Assembly (NCBI GenBank): GCA_021234155.1
Contig: JAJEKV010000002.1
Span: 30,069,115-30,133,114 of the forward strand
Length of the DNA stretch: 64,000 bases
Origin: Isoetes taiwanensis
Taxonomy: Eukaryota; Streptophyta; Lycopodiopsida; Isoetales; Isoetaceae
Reading direction: 5' to 3'
In this document: positions 1-9,760 of the stretch, in pieces
How the letters are laid out: each line of letters starts with the position of its first letter
Numbering within the stretch: the first letter of the stretch is position 1
Made by a program: the position numbers and the translations under genes
Notes under the pieces: model-generated
Seen by the model: only the letters and a program-made list of their open reading frames with translations
What the model was told of the DNA's origin: nothing
Databases searched by the model: none

Positions 1-65
1 CTGACTTCCAATCATCCCTCTTCTCGTTTCACGCTCCTCTGTTTTTTCTGCAACACCTCCGTACC

Positions 66-2414
66 ATGGACTCACCGGATCTAGCGGGTGGATTATCTCC
101 CCCAATGCATTCAATATTAAATACATTCTACGCATTAAAACCCCAAGAACAGAAACAAATTTTAGTCCAGCAGCAACTTCTGCTTCAGGGAGACCTTGCT
201 CCAATTCAATTTGGGAAATTCACGACCTTCGTTCCTGTTACAATGGCGCCCAAGAATGCTCTGCCTTCCTCTTTCCCGGATCGACCCTTCTGGGATTGTT
301 ATGCTCCGTTAAATGCGAACTCAAGCAACTCTTTCATTCGGAGAACTCAACCTTTCAAGGATGATAACACCATTAAACAGGACATCGTGACAATGAAGAA
401 GCACAACCCTCCGACGTACCGACACAGCAGAGGTATTGAATTGAACCCCGACCTATGTCAATCACGATTTCAATTCCTATCTTCGCATGCTGTTATTTGT
501 TGGACTGAAAAGAAGGGAATTATCTTGGGGAATGTCTCTAAACAAATATGTGCTCTATCTAAATCAATTCAAATTTCTTCCATTTACTGGACTCGCTTCC
601 CGTACTTTGTGATTGAGTTCTGCTCCGAGCAAGCAGCTGAGCACATCCTAAAATTGGGTCATCTTACCCATTTTGGATTTAGAGTCAAATTCCAAAAATG
701 GTCGTATCAATTTAATCCCCTGCGTCCCTCTACCCTCATGCATACTGCCTATGTTCATCTGCATGAGCTTAATCCGGTCTTTTGGGAGGACCAATGCCTT
801 AAAGCTATATTCTCACCCATCGGTTCCTTCATCTCCTCGGAGCGCAGGCCTGATAGGCCTCCTACTGTCTTCATGCAATTGGATCTTCTCAAACCTATCC
901 CCCTTGAAGTTACCTTCCAAGATATGTTTGGGACTGATCAATCCTTGCTCTTAAGGTGGAATGGATTGCCCCCTGTTTGCCCTATGTGCAGGAAAAGATT
1001 GCATGGAGGACAGAAGTGTATTCCGATACCTGATCAACATAGTACCTTAGGGGAGGAGGATCAGGCTCCCCCTCGCCACCAAGGGAATCTCAATGGTAGC
1101 TCGAGGAGAATCCGAAGAAAACAGATTATCAGGGAAAAAATAGCCCGAGCTAATAAAGAACTGGAGCAGAAATATAACACCTCGGAAGCTCGGACCCAGA
1201 ATAGTAGTGGAATTGTCAAGGTTTTAAACAAGGGCAGCACCATGAAAGGAGTTTCCTTCAACAACTCAGACATGATTAAAACCTTTGACAAACACAAACC
1301 TCCTGGTCAGGTACAATTTGAGGAGATCTTGTTAGTAAAGGCCAGAGAAGACACAGTGTGGGAGGATGATTACTCCACTTGGCAGATCTCTGAATCAAAT
1401 CAAATCAATTTAAAAGAATCTGCAGATATGGTAAAGGGGCTCACCCACAATTTAATAGAGGAAGGGGACCTCAGCCTCCCCACACCATCTACAACAGATT
1501 CATCCCCTGTCATCTGCAAAAATAGGTTCAAAGTGCTACAGGATATTTCAAACATTCTGGAAGATGATACTGCTGGGCTCCCTAGCCCGAAAGGAAAAGG
1601 AAGGATTCTTGACATGGCTCAAAACCGACCATTGCTGGATACAACCCAAGATCACTCACTGATCGAAGAATCTAACGCTCCAACATCTGATGCTCTGGTG
1701 GATTCTTCGCTAGTCAACTCCACTTGCAGGAATGACCGAATTCTTGTTGACCTATCTGTTGACCCGGCCTCCAACAATACTCTGGTCAACTTTGATATTC
1801 CCTCTTTGTTCACCTCCCATCATACTCCTTTACCTATTTTATATGACAAGTATGGCAAATCAACTGTGGATCTGGTCAGCAAAATGGTAGCAGAGGCTGT
1901 GGATGCAACATGTCAGCAAGTGAAGGCCCCCCCTTTGGTGGACAATGAAGAAGATAGTCACTATGATATTCAAAAGGATGCTGAGCGAATCCAGGTAAGT
2001 GACCACTCCCCTATTTGTCATAGCCAGGCATCCCAAGACTGTGACTCTGGGTTGGAAACCCCACCCTCCGTGCAAGATAACTTTGACTCTGATGAGGAGT
2101 GTGAGTTGGTCAAATCCACCCCTATGGGTAATGATAGTCAGAACATTGAATCAGGGCTAATTGCTCTACAGTCAAACCTGGACAGTTTAGAGGCCTTGGG
2201 GCTAAACCATTTTGACATAGTTGTCCCTGACTCTGAAGAGGATCCTATCTGCATCCCCCTGCATGACATATCTAATACCTCTCTTAGATCTCTCAAAAAG
2301 AAAATGAAGAACAGGTCCACATCCAAGTCCCCTACAGGTAGTGAGAATTGCCCACATACTTACAATACTAGGAGCAGATCTTCTCCTCATGGTCTGAGGA
2401 AGCTCAAGTACTGA
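66..2414 (+). CDS. LINE-A ORF1 protein (nucleic-acid-binding, zinc knuckle)
   Basis: The 782-residue open frame starts at an ATG in good context (accATGg). Residues about 140-290 resemble the DUF4283-like N-terminal domain of plant L1 ORF1 proteins. They are followed near residue 305 by a CX2CX4HX4C knuckle (CPMCRKRLHGGQKC). A basic stretch at about 340-370 (RRIRRKQ) follows, and the C-terminal half is long, acidic and low in complexity, ending in a basic tail (RSSPHGLRKLKY). By family knowledge ORF1p coats the element RNA and acts as a chaperone in the ribonucleoprotein. The frame is intact. ORF2 follows after 32 nt in a different frame. Confidence 0.88.
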   Translation: MDSPDLAGGLSPPMHSILNTFYALKPQEQKQILVQQQLLLQGDLAPIQFGKFTTFVPVTMAPKNALPSSFPDRPFWDCYAPLNANSSNSFIRRTQPFKDDNTIKQDIVTMKKHNPPTYRHSRGIELNPDLCQSRFQFLSSHAVICWTEKKGIILGNVSKQICALSKSIQISSIYWTRFPYFVIEFCSEQAAEHILKLGHLTHFGFRVKFQKWSYQFNPLRPSTLMHTAYVHLHELNPVFWEDQCLKAIFSPIGSFISSERRPDRPPTVFMQLDLLKPIPLEVTFQDMFGTDQSLLLRWNGLPPVCPMCRKRLHGGQKCIPIPDQHSTLGEEDQAPPRHQGNLNGSSRRIRRKQIIREKIARANKELEQKYNTSEARTQNSSGIVKVLNKGSTMKGVSFNNSDMIKTFDKHKPPGQVQFEEILLVKAREDTVWEDDYSTWQISESNQINLKESADMVKGLTHNLIEEGDLSLPTPSTTDSSPVICKNRFKVLQDISNILEDDTAGLPSPKGKGRILDMAQNRPLLDTTQDHSLIEESNAPTSDALVDSSLVNSTCRNDRILVDLSVDPASNNTLVNFDIPSLFTSHHTPLPILYDKYGKSTVDLVSKMVAEAVDATCQQVKAPPLVDNEEDSHYDIQKDAERIQVSDHSPICHSQASQDCDSGLETPPSVQDNFDSDEECELVKSTPMGNDSQNIESGLIALQSNLDSLEALGLNHFDIVVPDSEEDPICIPLHDISNTSLRSLKKKMKNRSTSKSPTGSENCPHTYNTRSRSSPHGLRKLKY

Positions 2415-2446
2415 GCTACTGCCAACCAACTTTCCCCTCTCTCCCC

Positions 2447-5400
2447 ATGAGGATTCTAACCTGGAATCTAAGAGGTATCAAGGGACCTACTAAGAGAAGA
2501 CGGTTCATTGCCTCAGTGAGGGACTTCAGGGCAGATATTATAATGATCCAAGAACATAGACTTCCCAAATTTGAGTCTGCTAATTTGGGGGAGTGGATCA
2601 AGCCTGGCATGGCTTCCTGCTATATCCCTGCTGATGGTACAAAAGGAGGAATTGCTACCTTCTGGTACAATCAGAAACTCATTAATACTTACATTAGCCC
2701 TTCCAATAGGTGGTTGTGTGTCACCCTTTGCATAAAAGACTGTCAAGTTGCCTTCATAAACATTTATGCCTCCACTGGTCCATATGAGAGAGAGCCAATG
2801 TGGACTGAGATCAATAACTGGATGAGTCAACAGCAGGATATTGAGAATTGGATAATCACAGGCGACTTCAATAATACCCCCCACTATGACATGAAACTTG
2901 ACAATAAAATTAACATGTCTAGAAATGAGAGATACTCCTGGGAGCAATGGCACACTGATCAAGACCTCATTTATATCCCTTCCTCCAATACCAAATTCTC
3001 TTGGAATAACAAGAGAAAAGGGGACCAGAGAACCTTTTGCATGTTGGATAGGTTCTATATTCATAACTCTGCTAGCTGGCTGGATAACTGCATTGTTACA
3101 GGGGATATTGCCAGTACTATTTCTGACCATCAGCCTCATTTTCTGGATACTAAAAGTCTTCCTCTGGGATCTAAAGGGAGGAATACCCCATTTAAATTTA
3201 ATACTTCCCTGCTCCAGATGAAATCTTTCTGCCAAGATTTCACTTCCTTCTACCTTTCCCTTCCCAAAATTGGGCAGCATCAATCTATGAAAAACTTTAA
3301 TGATAAGATGAAGAAAGTCAAGGATTGGGTGAAGAAATGGGGTAAGGACTTAGCCCAGAAAAGAAAGGCTATTAGGGATAACTTCATGGAACAGATCAAG
3401 GATGTTAGATCCCTCATTGAAAAAAAGCCCAATGATGATGCTTTACATTTGAAGGAAGAGCAGTTGGAAATTCAGATTAAGACCCTGGAGGAGCATCAGG
3501 TTAGGGGGATGGCTTTAAGAAGCAAGATCAAAATGCACAATCAGTTAGACCATGAGAGTTCCAAAATGTTTTTTAGAGTAGCTAGGAATAGGCTTATAAA
3601 CAATTCCATTACCCAGTTGGAGACTGATCAGGGTCTTACACACAAAGATGAAAAGGAGATTGCCTCTGCATTCTATAAATTCTATTCAGACCTTTTCAAA
3701 GATGAAAATATAGAGGAAAGTAAAATACAGGAGGTTTTTGATGACATAGGGCCCCCTAATAATGTGATGGAGGAGGATTGGATCCAGACCCCTAAACTGC
3801 CTGAAATTTTTGAAACCCTTAAAAGTATGAAAAAGGGGAAAAGCCCGGGTATTGATGGGTTTCAGCCAGAATTCTTTGTGGAATTCTGGCCCATCATGAA
3901 GGATGACATTATCCACTTCATCCAGGGGATTTGGAGAGCAAAATCCATCTATCCTACTTATAATGTTGGGGTCATCTCCCTCATTCCTAAGACTGATTCC
4001 CCTTCCAAGACAAATGAATGGCGCCCTATCTCCTTAACTACCACCCTATATAAACTAGTGGCTAAAATCATTGATGGTAGGATGGTGGTGCATCTCCAAA
4101 ATAAGATTAATGCTTGCCAATCTGCCTTCCTGCCCAACAGATCTATACTGGACAATTACATAGCAGCTAATGAAGCTCTTCACTGGAATAAGCTATCCAA
4201 GCAAGGCTGCATTCTTCTTAAATTAGACTTTAAGAGAGCTTATGATTGTATTTCCTGGAAGTTTCTGGAGAAGTCCCTCAACCACATAGGCATTCATCCC
4301 TACCTCATCAACCTTATCATGGGCATAAACCAGAATGCTTCCTCATGTGTCATTATTAATGGAACTCCCACTGATTTTTTCCCTATCCAGAGAGGAGTGA
4401 GACAAGGGTGCCCTCTGGCCCCTTACCTCTTCATTATTGCTGCTGAAATTCTCACCAAAATGGTTTCTTCATATCAGGATAAGGGCCTGATCCATGGCCT
4501 CCAGATGCCTCAATCTGATAATCAGTTATCCATCCTCCAGTACGCTGATGATACTTTCATCATGACCAAAGCTGATAATGCTTGTCTGGATAATTTGATG
4601 GAGTGTATAACCAGGTTTGGAGCTGCCTCTGGGATTCACCTCAACTTTGCTAAGTGTTCTATTCTCTCTGACAGTCCGTACCCTCATCTCCATACCCATG
4701 GTATCAACTTTGTTCCTGAGGGACAATACCTGACCCTCCTGGGACTTCCCCTTGCTATGCATATGTCCCACAAAGTGGCCTGGCAACCCTTGATTAACAG
4801 GATTCGGAAAAAGCTGTTAATCCTTAAAGGATCACTTTCTCTGGCTGGTAGAATCCTAATTGCCAACTCTGTCTTGGCCAGCAGCCATGTTTACTTCTCC
4901 TCTGCTCTGATTGCTGACAAAGCTTCTTACAATAAGATTGAACAATGCATTAAAGAATATATTTGGCAGGGGACTCACTTGTCTGCTTGGGAGGAGCTCA
5001 CTCATAGCAGGAACGTGGTCTGGGATGTAAATCTCTTTTCTTGCAGGCTCAGATCTTAGGGGCCAAGAATGTATGGAAGGCTATTTCTGGTTTTCAGTCC
5101 CCTGCAATGGACTTCATTAGATTTTGGTTCAACAAGAGTAAACCCCTGGGAAGCCCCACCTTAAGACATCAACTTCCAGATTCAGCCTTCTATGATTTCA
5201 AGTGTGCTGCTAACACTTCCTCCCTTCTTAGGAGCATCTTCAGAGCCTGGGAGATGGTGGCTAGTAAGTTCACCCATGATAAAATCACCAATTCTGTTAG
5301 GGATACCTCAATTTTTTGGTCTCCTATCCTAGCCCCCCCATCCTACTCGGCCATGGCTATTTGCCACCCTACCTGTTACATGAAGTGGCATAGAGCCAAT

Positions 5401-6300
5401 ATTTTATATGTGAAGGATTTGATTGATGACAATGATAATTGGATTCCTTGGGAATCTATCAAAAGAAAAGTTGGGGGAGGGGTAACCAACAGATTGATCT
5501 ATAAACAGGTTGTCCAAGCCTACTCCTCTGTCCTGGGAAAGGATGGTAAGGGGGAGAGCCACTCCCCTTTGAACTGGTTCTTCAAAGTGAAAAGGAGCTA
5601 TAAGGTCTCCAAAATTTATCATGCCTGTCTTCCTCAGAAGAGAAGAAAGTATGCTGCTTTTCACGGCCTATCTTCCAAGAACTTCAAGAAGACTCTTTCT
5701 TCAATTTGGCAGTCATATTCCTGTCCTAAAATCAAAGTGTTTGCCTGGCTGATCCTGCACAATGCCTTGCTAAGTAACACAAATATGATCAAGAGACAGT
5801 TTAATAATGTTCACAGCCCCTTATGCTCCCTGTGTAGCAGTCAGGATGAGACAGTTCTTCACATTTTTACTTGTCCTAAGATCCAAGATTTCTGGAGGTG
5901 GCTATCTCAGATTGGCTCTAAATTGAGTATCCCTGACATGGACTCCATCTCTAGTATGGCTCAATTCTTCAATCTCCAGAAATCCAGAGTTGACTCCTCT
6001 ATCTTGCAGTTAGCCTTGTGGATTGTCTGGAAACACAGGAATAATGTGGCTATGGCAAATAGGAAGTGTGATCTTATTTGGATGAAGCTTAATTTCCAAT
6101 TTGAGCTTATTAGATGTGCTATGGCCCATAAGGCCTCTAAGTTGGAAAAATATGATACGGATTGGTTGCCTTGGGGGGCCTTCAAGACTGATTTTTTCAT
6201 TGTTCGGTTTGACTCCTTGATTGACTTGAACTCATTTGTGGATTGCAGCCTTTTTGAACAGTGTGGTCCAGGTCTTCAGGAGGACGATACTACCGGATGA
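2447..6300 (+). pseudogene. LINE-A ORF2: endonuclease and reverse transcriptase, one frameshift
   Basis: ORF2 begins at ATG 2447 with the APE-type endonuclease signature (MRILTWNLRGIKG, then QEHRLP, GDFNNTP and SDHQP). The reverse transcriptase follows, with WRPISLTTTLYK, KLDFKRAYD near residue 590, GVRQGCPLAPYLF and the catalytic YADD near residue 700. The frame that opens at 2447 closes at 5059. From about 5015 the protein continues in another frame (GLGCKSLFLQAQILGAK) to the stop at 6300, so a small indel near 5011-5018 breaks an otherwise intact gene. The downstream part carries the zinc-binding RT-associated domain (CSLCSSQDETVLHIFTCP, near 5826-5880). The protein would nick target DNA and prime cDNA synthesis on the element RNA. 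Confidence 0.92.
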
Positions 6301-6730
6301 TGTCCCTGTGCACCACTCGGGAACTCCAAGACAAGCAGTGAGAGCAACCTTCAGGCTCAAATTCCTCCTCAAGGAAGCTTATAATGCGCATATCCTACAC
6401 AAATTTATTGGTACCAACAACCGCCTGCTTACAGAAAGGCAGTTCTCATGTCTGAGGTCGATGTACTATTATCATAAAGGCAGATGTGAAGCAGCTGCTG
6501 GTGTTCTTCTCGACATAATCCAAGTTCCCCTGGATGAATTGTTGCTACTCACTCCCTCCTGGTCTGAGATTAATTGGATTGCCCCACCATCCTTTGCCAT
6601 ACCTCTCAATGCCACTCACTCTTTCCCTGATTTACCTGCTATTCCAGCCTCCCTTCTCAATCTGTCCTCTCTTCCGATTCAAATCTCCCCCTCTCAGAAT
6701 TCTGCTCCGGCAAGTGGTATTTGGCTATGA
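6236..6730 (+). CDS. LINE-A ORF3-like frame, function unknown
   Basis: A 164-codon open frame lies in the +1 frame relative to ORF2 and overlaps its last 65 nt. Its first possible start is TTG, and the first ATG is much further in (MYYYHKG, near 6459). It is probably real coding sequence because LINE-C carries a recognisable relative in the same relative position and frame. Compare LLTERQFSCLRSMYYYHKGR here with DMTDRQFEFYRECDYYHRGR there. I do not recognise the domain, and no RNase H catalytic pattern is visible. It may be a separate ORF3, an ORF2 extension reached by +1 frameshifting, or an old ORF2 C-terminus that lost its frame in both copies. Confidence 0.5.
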   Translation: MWIAAFLNSVVQVFRRTILPDDVPVHHSGTPRQAVRATFRLKFLLKEAYNAHILHKFIGTNNRLLTERQFSCLRSMYYYHKGRCEAAAGVLLDIIQVPLDELLLLTPSWSEINWIAPPSFAIPLNATHSFPDLPAIPASLLNLSSLPIQISPSQNSAPASGIWL

Positions 6731-6873
6731 AGCTGAAGAACAGATCAGAGTGTCAGAAATGATTTTGGATTTTAGTTGTCATTGTATCCAGTTACTTTAT
6801 ATTCGGGCTCTGAGCCTTCCTATTTTTTGTATGTTTTTAAGTTATGATTAATATCAAATCCTTCCTTTTCCTC

Positions 6874-6902
6874 AAAAAAAAAAAAAAAAAAAAAAAAAAA
6901 AA
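6874..6902 (+). repeat. Poly(A) tail of LINE-A
   Basis: Twenty-nine A residues directly follow the LINE-A 3' UTR and mark its 3' end and its insertion by target-primed reverse transcription. Confidence 0.9.
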
Positions 6903-7378
6903 CATTGCCAATGATTCAAACTGCTTGCCTTTAAGTAATTCCATAGAGTAAAATATAGAGTACTTTCTACATCAGAACCTACAGAACTTACAGATAAATG
7001 CACCCCATCAAGAATAATCAATTCCATAAAATGTGAACTAAATTCTGCAGCATTGAAAATACTTTCACCAAAATAAACATTAAAAAGAAAGATGATGGCG
7101 AGAACTCACACGTAAAAAACAGGTACGTTCAATTCTTGCCCCTGCGCTAATCAAATCATGCCATTTCGCAAGTTTCAAATCAAGAATCCTGTGCTCATCA
7201 CTGTCATTCCTGTTTTACTTGTATTTTGAAGGGCATCTCTGTTTTACTTGCAATCTGGCATGATTACCCTATATTCTGCTGATTTACTTGCATTCTTCTC
7301 ATGTTTACTACCATTCTGGCTTATCTTCACAAGAGTTGAACATCCTTTATTTCCACGTTACAGGAAGGATCTTTTGTT
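6903..7378. other. AT-rich intergenic stretch, nothing recognised
   Basis: No convincing open frame, RNA gene or element end is visible between the LINE-A tail and the inverted repeat at 7379. Confidence 0.6.
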
Positions 7379-7613
7379 CGACATTCCTGGCATGTCAACC
7401 AGGCTCTATGCGTCACATGGTTTGCATGCCAGGAATGTCGATCAAAAGGTCATTCCTGTACAGGAATGCATACAGCTGAAACAAACATAAAAAGCGACTA
7501 TGACAATGTGTCTCCTGGTTGATATGCCAGGAATGTCGACGAAAAGATCAAACATGTATACATAAATGCATGCATGTGAAACAAACATAAAAAAGAAGGA
7601 CTATGGCAAGAGC
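7379..7613. repeat. 16-bp inverted repeat followed by two diverged direct repeats
   Basis: CGACATTCCTGGCATG at 7379-7394 is repeated in perfect inverted form at 7425-7440, giving a stem with a 30-nt loop. The right arm begins a segment of roughly 85-100 bp (7425-7510) that recurs in diverged form at about 7525-7613. Both copies contain GCCAGGAATGTCGA and GTGAAACAAACATAAAAA or a close variant. This is probably a small mobile-element remnant. No coding potential is seen. Confidence 0.7.
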
Positions 7614-7646
7614 TTATAAATGAATGCATGCATTTGAGCTAGCGAA

Positions 7647-7718
7647 AGAATCTTCAAAACTAGTCTTCTTGAAAATGGTATATGTAGAATCTTCAAAACT
7701 AGTCTTCTTGAAAATGGA
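7647..7718. repeat. Two-copy tandem repeat of about 39 bp
   Basis: The string GAATCTTCAAAACTAGTCTT and the TCTTGAAAATGG after it occur twice in a row, with near-identical sequence and a short AT-rich spacer. The segment from here to 8503 holds no gene I can support. Confidence 0.8.
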
Positions 7719-8503
7719 ATAAGAAATTCGCTTTGAGTGATCAGATCTACAGGATTCAAATCCTTGTTCTCGATTCTGGTTCTTCTTCGTGGAAAGGGCT
7801 GAAAGTGGCTCGCATTTTTTATCCCAAATAGCCATTCTTTTCCATAGCATTCATCAAGAAGTGCATTTTCATAATTTTCAACAATAATAAGCTTGCAATA
7901 TTTTTGTTTGGTATTTGCGGGCAATATATCTGGCATGCTTGGGCCTAGATTTGGTGCTATGTATTGTATTCGAAATCGTATGTGAACGGTATTTTTGCAA
8001 TGAATTGAGCTGCTTGCTGGCAGCCGAAGGAGATGGCTGTGGAGATCGGCTGGACATATTAGGAAGGCATGCCGCTTTTGTCGGTTCCCGGAGTTCCAGG
8101 ATTGGAGCGACAGGTGGGCCGATTCTCATAAGGCTGATTTAGGGGGATTCTGATAAGATCAATTCTGTCGTGAGCTTAGGCTTATGGCTCTTGCTTTGGA
8201 TCGAAGATGAGATCTTCCTAGAGCATATAGCGCGACGAAGATTTGCAAAGATTATGTCATTTTCGTAGATAATTTCTTGATTTGAACTCAGATTAGTAAG
8301 CTAGATTGTGATACAATGGAAAATCCCGATTTGAAAGTGTGGCGATGTTGTGCACAAGTCGAGAGCCAAAGTCGATTTCTGGGAAAGCGGGTTAATTTTC
8401 TCTCTAATATATTTTGACGGTCATTTGCACCCACTACACCATACAGAACCAAATCCTCAATTGCAAGACATACTAATTTCCCTCTCAGCAATATAATTTT
8501 GGG

Positions 8504-8882
8504 AAAATTACCAAAATGCCACTAAACCCAGTGGTATTTATTTTGAAAAAATTGGCAATAACGTTTTTCTAATGATTTGAATGCAAATGTACCCTTTAGA
8601 TGAATTGTAGATTAAGCTGAGATCTTTCCAACAAGCATAAGATCGTCTTGATTGGAGTTGAAAATTTCAAGTTATAAGCTCTTGAGTTACTTCAGAATTC
8701 GAGAAATGAAAAATCTAAATAACTTGAGATTGTGGTCTTAGAATTGAATGATCTTATGCTTGTTAAAAGGATCTCATCTTAATCTACAATTCATTTGAAA
8801 GGCTTGCATTCAGATCGTTGAAAAAATGTTATTGCCAATTTTCCGAAAATACCACTAAGTTTATTGGCATTTTGATAATTTT
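8504..8882. mobile_element. Foldback MITE with arms of about 150 bp
   Basis: The two ends are long inverted repeats: AAAATTACCAAAATGCC starts the left end and GGCATTTTGATAATTTT ends the right. Internal arm landmarks also match in inverted order, for example AGATGAATTGTAGATTAAG against CTTAATCTACAATTCAT, and ACAAGCATAAGATC against GATCTTATGCTTGT. There is no coding capacity. This is the structure of a non-autonomous foldback DNA transposon. I did not find a clean target duplication. Confidence 0.8.
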
Positions 8883-9538
8883 GACAAACTTTAATTTTCC
8901 CTATAATTTTATGAACGCACTTGGGAGAACAAATCCTGACCACAATAGTAGAGAGGAAAGTGTGTCAAAATCAATAGCCAAGTTTATCCACTCGGACCAC
9001 AGAATCTGCTGCTTTTCAACATTGTATATAGCAGATTTGAACTAAACATACTCCCAACATTAAGCCAACCTTTACAACAAAATGAGCTCTAGTTGTTATG
9101 CAATTTGTCTTGCAACTCAAATTTTGACTTCTATTATAACAGCCATATAAAGATAAATAAAGTACATGTCCCCGAGACATCCCTTTACAAATGTTTGTTC
9201 TTCATTCATGACGGGCAGTCCAATGTATGGCCCAAAAATGTGGATGGAAACCATATGCCTCTACGATATCTTGTCCAAAAGTTCCATTGAGAAAGGCGGC
9301 AGCTTGAACATGCATCTATTTGCCAAGACACCATTACTAAGGAAGAACATCACGAGTGCCGTGTCTTTGACAAAGAATGCAGCTTCGCTCAAAAGCACCA
9401 AAGATGCGAAGCCCCATAAACATGCAGTTCAATCATGCAATAAATCTTCAGACCACTTTTCTGCCTGCTAGCTTCATAAGCAGATATGCAAGGGCATTTG
9501 AGATGGCTTCTACCATGGTTTGATCTTTGATGACAGCT

Positions 9539-9702
9539 TCAAGATTGACGAATAATGTGCTTCATGATTTCATAAAACGAGACCACAATTCCTACAGAGG
9601 GACCAGCACGTGCAATGCGTGGTCCTACTCCCATAAATAAACCCCTTATACCTGCCTCCCTGGTAGAGCACAATCAGGTATCAGGAATCCTGTTACCAAC
9701 TC

Positions 9703-9760
<58 letters not shown>

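Larger units (their letters stand above)
1..6902 (+). mobile_element. LINE-A, nearly complete L1-type non-LTR retrotransposon
   Basis: The order is a short 5' leader, ORF1 (66-2414), a 32-nt spacer, ORF2 (2447-6300), an ORF3-like frame (6236-6730), a 3' UTR and a 29-nt poly(A) tail (6874-6902). This is the layout of plant L1 LINEs, which copy themselves by target-primed reverse transcription in the nucleus. The element starts at or before base 1, so its 5' end and left target duplication cannot be judged. Only one clear lesion is visible, a frameshift near 5015, so the insertion looks fairly recent compared with the other elements here. It is related to LINE-C at 54179-58925 but clearly diverged from it. 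Confidence 0.93.

Noticed and set aside
2513-3283. Open frame of 256 codons on the - strand
   Set aside because: Antisense shadow of the LINE-A endonuclease region.
9166-9471. Open frame of 101 codons downstream of the carrier stop
   Set aside because: It lies in the probable 3' UTR side of the carrier gene on the opposite strand and resembles no family.
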